Assembly: GCF_943193185.1 (NCBI RefSeq)
Contig: NZ_CALPDE010000020.1
Span: forward strand, 1-37,451
DNA from: Lactococcus ileimucosae
GTDB lineage: Bacteria > Bacillota > Bacilli > Lactobacillales > Streptococcaceae
Direction of reading: 5' to 3'
DNA length: 37,451 nt
Below, in pieces: positions 33,711-37,451 of this stretch. How positions within the stretch are numbered: the first letter of the stretch is position 1; each line of letters opens with the position of its first letter. The notes under the pieces were generated by a model. It saw only the letters and a program-made list of their open reading frames with translations, did not search any database and had not been told where the DNA came from. Position numbers and translations under genes: made by a program.

Positions 33711-36281
33711 ATGAAAAAGAATAACGTGTTGAAAGCGCTAGCTCTGGTTTTCCTTTTTATAGGTTTATCCAGCTTGGTTTTTTCTGATATTTTGCCTGAA
33801 GCGGTGGAATATTCGTCACCTGTGGCTGTTGTGGTTGTGGTTTATCGTCTGATGGGACTGTTAAGCTTTGCTTATCTGGGTCTTGTTTTTGTCAAAAATA
33901 AAAAGATATGGCTCACTCCAGAGGAAAATTATTCTGAAAGGAGAGGGAAGCTGAGCTGGAGGAGTGTTCTTGTGCTCCCTGTTATTTTTCTTGCCTATTA
34001 TATCTTTCATCTTTCTATGATTTTGACAGAAAATATCAACAATAAAACGTTTGACTTTGACTATAAGTCTTTAAATCTAGAGCTTTTAGTGGTGTTTTAT
34101 CTTCCTCTAGTCTTTGTTATACTTTTAGCTATTTTTCTGGTGACGCGTCTTCCAGATAAGCAAAGCTCGTGGAAAGTTTTGGATTTTGCGGCAGATATAA
34201 AGGTCGAAAATGTTTATATGGCAGTGCTTGTAAGCCTAGCCTTTATTGACCGTATGACAGAGCGTCTCATTTGGGATATATTATTTAGCCCGGTACATTC
34301 AGAGGCCCCACTTGATCTGGTTTATGCCAATGAAAATATTTTAGGGAGCGATGACTTTCTCTCTCTTTTTGGAAACATGCTTCTCGTATTTGTTGTCCTT
34401 TGCGTCCTCAGTTTCTTTATTGTCAGGGGGATTCAAGCTTTTAAAAGTAACAGAGCCAGCTTCTCACTCGCCTTAACAACGAGTCTTTTATTGGCACTTG
34501 TCTTTAACTCCCTTATCCAAGCGGGAATGAGCGTAGATGAAGGACCTATGTATTACGGTTATGTTGTGACTGGGATAAGCCTATTTCAAATTTTTGTTTT
34601 AACCTTGGTGTTTATGTTTATTTACTTGCTGATTAACCGCTATATGATTGCTACAGCAGTGATTATGTTTGTTTTTGGGGGATTTAGCTTAGGAAATGCC
34701 ATGAAGTTTTCGGTGCGGCAAGAGCCGATATATGTTTCAGAACTTTCTTGGCTAACCAACATGCAGTCTTTGCTTTCTTTTGTTGACCTAAAGTTAATCT
34801 TGTTGACTCTTTTCGTCTTACTTGGCATTGTTTTACTAGTAATCCTCTTAAGCAGAAGATTTTTCAAGGGAAAAATCATGGAGTGGAAAACAAGAGCTAT
34901 CACTCTGCTTTTGATTTTCTCGCTTTATTTTCCCGTGATGCAGAACTTTAAACATCTCAATACACCAGAGGAGCAGGTGAGCTTTCCTCTCCTGAGCCAA
35001 TATGTCCAAAGATATAACGGCAGTCTTTTATGGCGGGGTTCAGCAAAGTTAGCCAGAGACAAGTCGCTTTCCTATGTTTGGTTGAAGAAAATCTATGGTG
35101 AAGCCATGGAGGAGCCTGTGGGATATAGCCAAGCCAAGGTTGAGGAAATTATCCAAAAATACAGAAAAGAAGCTGATGTAATCAACCAGAGTCGCTCAGA
35201 AAATATCGCAGATCAAACAGTAATCTACATTTTAAGTGAATCACTATCAAACCCTAACCGTATCAAAGGTGCAAAGCTCTCTGATAATCCTCTGAAAAAT
35301 ATCGATCTGATAAAAGCAAGCGCAACGGGTGGCTTGATGTACTCTAATAGTTTTGCAGGTGGAACAGCAAATATGGAGGCCCAATCGCTCAGTGGTCTTC
35401 CGATGGTCAACTACTCCAGCAACATCTCGACCATTAATTCCGATGTTTTTCCAAGTATGCCGTTTATTCCAGCTATCTCTAATTTCTTCCCAGAGAAGAT
35501 TGCACTTCACCCTGAAAATGCAGCCAACTATAACCGTAATACGATTTATAAAAAACTTGGCTTTGATCATTTTTATGCCCTATCAAACACGGAAAAGGCG
35601 AATATATTGATTAATCAGGAAAAATTGGACGGCTATGTGACAGATACACAAGTTTATAAAGAGGTACTAGATAAGATAAATCCTGCACAGTCACAGTTCT
35701 TTAGCGTTTTGACCATGCAAAACCATATGTCTTATGAAAATTATTCTGGTTCTTCCAGCTTAACAGCAAGGGGTGAAGGGCACACAGGCGAGCAGAATAA
35801 ACACTTACAAAACTATGTGCGTAAGATTTCTGATACAGATAGAGAGACAAAGGCTTTTTTGGAAGAATTAGAAAAAATGGATAAAAAAATCACAGTTGTT
35901 TTTTACGGCGACCATCTTTCGAACGTCTTTCCAACAGACTACCCGAGTCTAAAAACAGAACCTTTTAAGGCTTATCAGACGGATTATTTCATCTGGACAA
36001 ATAAGGGAAATGCAAGCAATAAGCAAGGCGATTTAAACGCTGCAGAATTTGCGCCAGCTTTACTTGAAACTGTAGATGCAAAAGTTTCCCCCTACTATGC
36101 ACTTTTATCAAGCATCATGTGGGAGCTGCCCTCAGAGTATAACTCTGCTTTATCGGCTCAGGTAAGTTTAAATGAAGCGCAGCAAGAACGCATCGAGGAG
36201 TTGAAAATCATTCAGTATGACCTCACATCAGGCAAAAACTATCTAAAGGAAGATTCGTCTTTCTTTCAGCTTGATAAGTAA
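33711..36281 (+). CDS. LtaS-like membrane sulfatase-fold enzyme (lipoteichoic acid synthase family)
   Basis: 856 aa, ATG 33711. The N-terminal half (to ~residue 410) has roughly ten hydrophobic segments, about twice the five of canonical LtaS. The extracellular C-terminal half is a sulfatase-type phosphotransferase domain: VIYILSESLS (Glu510 as metal ligand), SFAGGTANMEAQSLSGLP with Thr552 at the nucleophile position, MQNHMSYENY and FYGDHLSN (Asp734-His735). These match LtaS/phosphoglycerol-transferase metal and nucleophile sites, so activity is plausible. Likely roles are glycerol-phosphate polymerisation or decoration of a wall or membrane glycopolymer; the long membrane part argues against plain LtaS. 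Extended -10 TGTTATAAT at 33673-33681; ribosome site AAAGGA. Confidence 0.85.
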   Translation: MKKNNVLKALALVFLFIGLSSLVFSDILPEAVEYSSPVAVVVVVYRLMGLLSFAYLGLVFVKNKKIWLTPEENYSERRGKLSWRSVLVLPVIFLAYYIFHLSMILTENINNKTFDFDYKSLNLELLVVFYLPLVFVILLAIFLVTRLPDKQSSWKVLDFAADIKVENVYMAVLVSLAFIDRMTERLIWDILFSPVHSEAPLDLVYANENILGSDDFLSLFGNMLLVFVVLCVLSFFIVRGIQAFKSNRASFSLALTTSLLLALVFNSLIQAGMSVDEGPMYYGYVVTGISLFQIFVLTLVFMFIYLLINRYMIATAVIMFVFGGFSLGNAMKFSVRQEPIYVSELSWLTNMQSLLSFVDLKLILLTLFVLLGIVLLVILLSRRFFKGKIMEWKTRAITLLLIFSLYFPVMQNFKHLNTPEEQVSFPLLSQYVQRYNGSLLWRGSAKLARDKSLSYVWLKKIYGEAMEEPVGYSQAKVEEIIQKYRKEADVINQSRSENIADQTVIYILSESLSNPNRIKGAKLSDNPLKNIDLIKASATGGLMYSNSFAGGTANMEAQSLSGLPMVNYSSNISTINSDVFPSMPFIPAISNFFPEKIALHPENAANYNRNTIYKKLGFDHFYALSNTEKANILINQEKLDGYVTDTQVYKEVLDKINPAQSQFFSVLTMQNHMSYENYSGSSSLTARGEGHTGEQNKHLQNYVRKISDTDRETKAFLEELEKMDKKITVVFYGDHLSNVFPTDYPSLKTEPFKAYQTDYFIWTNKGNASNKQGDLNAAEFAPALLETVDAKVSPYYALLSSIMWELPSEYNSALSAQVSLNEAQQERIEELKIIQYDLTSGKNYLKEDSSFFQLDK

Positions 36282-36435
36282 GAGGTGATGGGGGTTATGG
36301 GCTAGCTGTTGAGTTCGGATTTGCGCGACATTTGCCTTCCTTCTTCCTTTTTTATCCTCCCTTCCGTCTTATCTGAACTACAGTTGTTTAATTTTTAACA
36401 TTGGTTACATTTTTTAATTTTAAATATCCGTTACA

Positions 36436-36464
36436 TTGCGTTAATGTTTCTCTTGTGCTAAAAT
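36436..36464 (+). promoter_or_regulatory. Promoter of the DUF5067-like gene
   Basis: TTGCGT (36436-36441), 17-nt spacer, TAAAAT (36459-36464) with an extended TGC. Two GTTACATT octamers lie at 36404-36411 and 36430-36437 (26 bases apart), the second overlapping the -35, a possible regulator site. No gene was found in 36282-36498. Confidence 0.6.
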
Positions 36465-36498
36465 GGTTCTAAAAGTGCAATATGTAAAGGAAAAATTT

Positions 36499-37077
36499 GT
36501 GATAAAGATGAAGAAAAAGATTATTGTAGGAACGACTCTTGCTCTACTTTTAACTGTGGGAGCAAGTGCAGCATATACGTTTCTCTCTTCAAATGGAGAA
36601 CAAGAAGAAATTCAATCCAAAAAATCTGAAAAAAAACCAGATGAAGCAGAAAAAGAAGTGGAACAAAGTGAAGAAAACTTAAAAGATGAACAGTTAATAT
36701 ATACAAGCTCAACACATCAGATAAACGGAGAAAAACAAGACATAACAGTTCAGGATTGGAAAGTAATAGACGATAGTTCAGGTGAGCAAGTTTTAAAAGT
36801 TATATTTAGATTTAACAATAAAACAGATCAAACGGTTGACCTAAAGAGCTTTGCCCAGAACAGAATAAGATTAGCACAAGTGCTGGATAATAAGAGCAGT
36901 CAGACGATTGAGATGGATACAAACGATTTGAGTGGGGAAAAAGTGCACAAAAAAGGAGAAGCAACAGGCGTGATTTATGGTAAAGTTTTGAAGGATGTTC
37001 CAAAAATAGCCTTTGTTTTCGGTATGAATCGTAAAGCAGGAGAAACTTATACCGAAGGATTAACCCTAGATTTCTAA
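36499..37077 (+). CDS. Secreted or membrane-anchored DUF5067-like protein
   Basis: 192 aa if it starts at GTG 36499 (AAGG 8 nt upstream); ATG 36508 (MKKKIIVG) is too far from the ribosome site but possible. N-terminal membrane segment IIVGTTLALLLTVGASAAY (no lipobox Cys seen), then a charged Lys/Glu linker. An Ig-like domain follows, with ITVQDWKVIDDSSGEQVLKV, FRFNNKTDQTVDL and KGEATGVIYG, the pattern of DUF5067 proteins. Extracellular; function unknown. Its own promoter precedes it. Confidence 0.7.
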   Translation: MIKMKKKIIVGTTLALLLTVGASAAYTFLSSNGEQEEIQSKKSEKKPDEAEKEVEQSEENLKDEQLIYTSSTHQINGEKQDITVQDWKVIDDSSGEQVLKVIFRFNNKTDQTVDLKSFAQNRIRLAQVLDNKSSQTIEMDTNDLSGEKVHKKGEATGVIYGKVLKDVPKIAFVFGMNRKAGETYTEGLTLDF

Positions 37078-37129
37078 AGTTTTTAAACAAGAAAGAAGCA
37101 GACTTATAAATGAATCCAGAGGAGAACAT

Positions 37130-37264
37130 ATGGAAATTGAAAGACTTAAAAGTAGAGTTGAAAAATTAGAAAAGAAAAACAGAAATCTAAGTGTGGGATT
37201 ACTGGTGCATGATTTCATTACGATAGTCTTATCTATTGCAGTTGCTTATTTATTTCTAGGCTGA
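37130..37264 (+). CDS. 44-aa protein with coiled coil and one membrane helix
   Basis: ATG 37130 with GAGGAG 5-6 nt upstream. The first 22 residues (MEIERLKSRVEKLEKKNRNL) read as a short heptad coiled coil, followed by a single helix (GLLVHDFITIVLSIAVAYLFL). Likely co-transcribed with the DUF5067-like gene 52 bases upstream. Function unknown. Confidence 0.65.
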   Translation: MEIERLKSRVEKLEKKNRNLSVGLLVHDFITIVLSIAVAYLFLG

Positions 37265-37339
37265 ATAAGTGGGAGGACGAGGAAAAAGTTGCACCTTTAT
37301 AAATAGAAGAAAAACTTTGAAACAGCTGAGGTTAAAACA

Positions 37340-37451
37340 TGAACCATATAGTCAGACAAGCATTACCCGACGAGTGGACTAATGTCAAATAATTAGACAG
37401 AAAATGAGCTATGTTTTCTTAAAATAGTTTTCCTCCTTCTGATTTGGAGTT
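37340..37451. other. Possible edge of an insertion sequence
   Basis: After 37340 the text includes TGGACTAATGTC and AAATAATTAGACAG. On the minus strand the corresponding TGTCTAATTATTTGACATTA resembles terminal regions of IS3-type elements in this group. No transposase frame can be confirmed before the window ends, so this is a weak call. Confidence 0.25.

Noticed and set aside
1-37451. tRNA, rRNA, CRISPR array, prophage or intact insertion sequence
   Set aside because: None recognised on either strand by reading. A tRNAscan or CRISPR search could still find a missed element, but nothing in the text suggests one.

Overview
This is a low-GC Gram-positive chromosome segment, most likely from the Lactobacillales and probably a Lactococcus or close Streptococcaceae relative. 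Evidence is the MurT/GatD pair, a streptococcal-type QueH, acetolactate decarboxylase, an Rgg-type regulator, LPXTG surface proteins, AGGAGG-type ribosome binding sites and TGN-TATAAT extended -10 promoters. Species is not provable from sequence alone. No tRNA, rRNA, CRISPR array or intact transposase was seen.

Layout. (1) 78-5563, mostly minus strand: nadD, then an LPXTG protein with BspA/DUF285-type repeats and a membrane-anchored protein with a SipW-substrate-like N-terminus. Two related decayed coding fragments flank the LPXTG gene. (2) 5810-8593: pncB, a GNAT acetyltransferase and nadE form a tight operon; with nadD the window encodes all three steps from nicotinic acid to NAD. (3) 8594-12391: a small RNA (copy A), then a two-gene MacB/FtsX-type ABC exporter. 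(4) 12562-16398: gatD-murT (lipid II amidation) on the minus strand, then queH and acetolactate decarboxylase on the plus strand. All three promoters lie only 6-8 nt upstream of the start codon, so these mRNAs look leaderless. (5) 16399-18892: a second copy (B) of the small RNA, antisense to the 3' end of a holin-like toxin peptide frame on the minus strand (a probable type I toxin-antitoxin locus, toxin frame broken), then lepA. (6) 18893-28152: an accessory surface-protein region with a small ORF, an Rgg-type regulator, an LPQTG protein with two InlB-type repeats, the 3' stump of an FGGY sugar kinase, a frameshifted GLUG-repeat LPATG protein, a 43-aa membrane peptide, and a second SipW-substrate-like protein ending in a DUF6273-type domain. 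(7) 28282-31711: a persulfide-detoxification operon (two rhodaneses, a four-domain CoA-disulfide-reductase/rhodanese/TusA/DsrE fusion, and a CstR-type repressor) with a 20-bp palindromic operator filling the promoter spacer. (8) 32041-37264: an uncharacterised helical protein, an LtaS-like membrane sulfatase-fold enzyme with about ten membrane segments, a DUF5067-like secreted protein and a 44-aa membrane peptide. The last ~110 bases may be the edge of an insertion sequence.

The least expected items are the two homologous small RNAs (one opposite a holin-like toxin frame, with a direct repeat that would allow pairing to the toxin leader), the three neighbouring leaderless promoters, and the duplicated surface module (LPXTG protein next to a SipW-substrate-like protein). 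One copy of that module has an 11-T tract in its promoter spacer and a composition break at its domain boundary.
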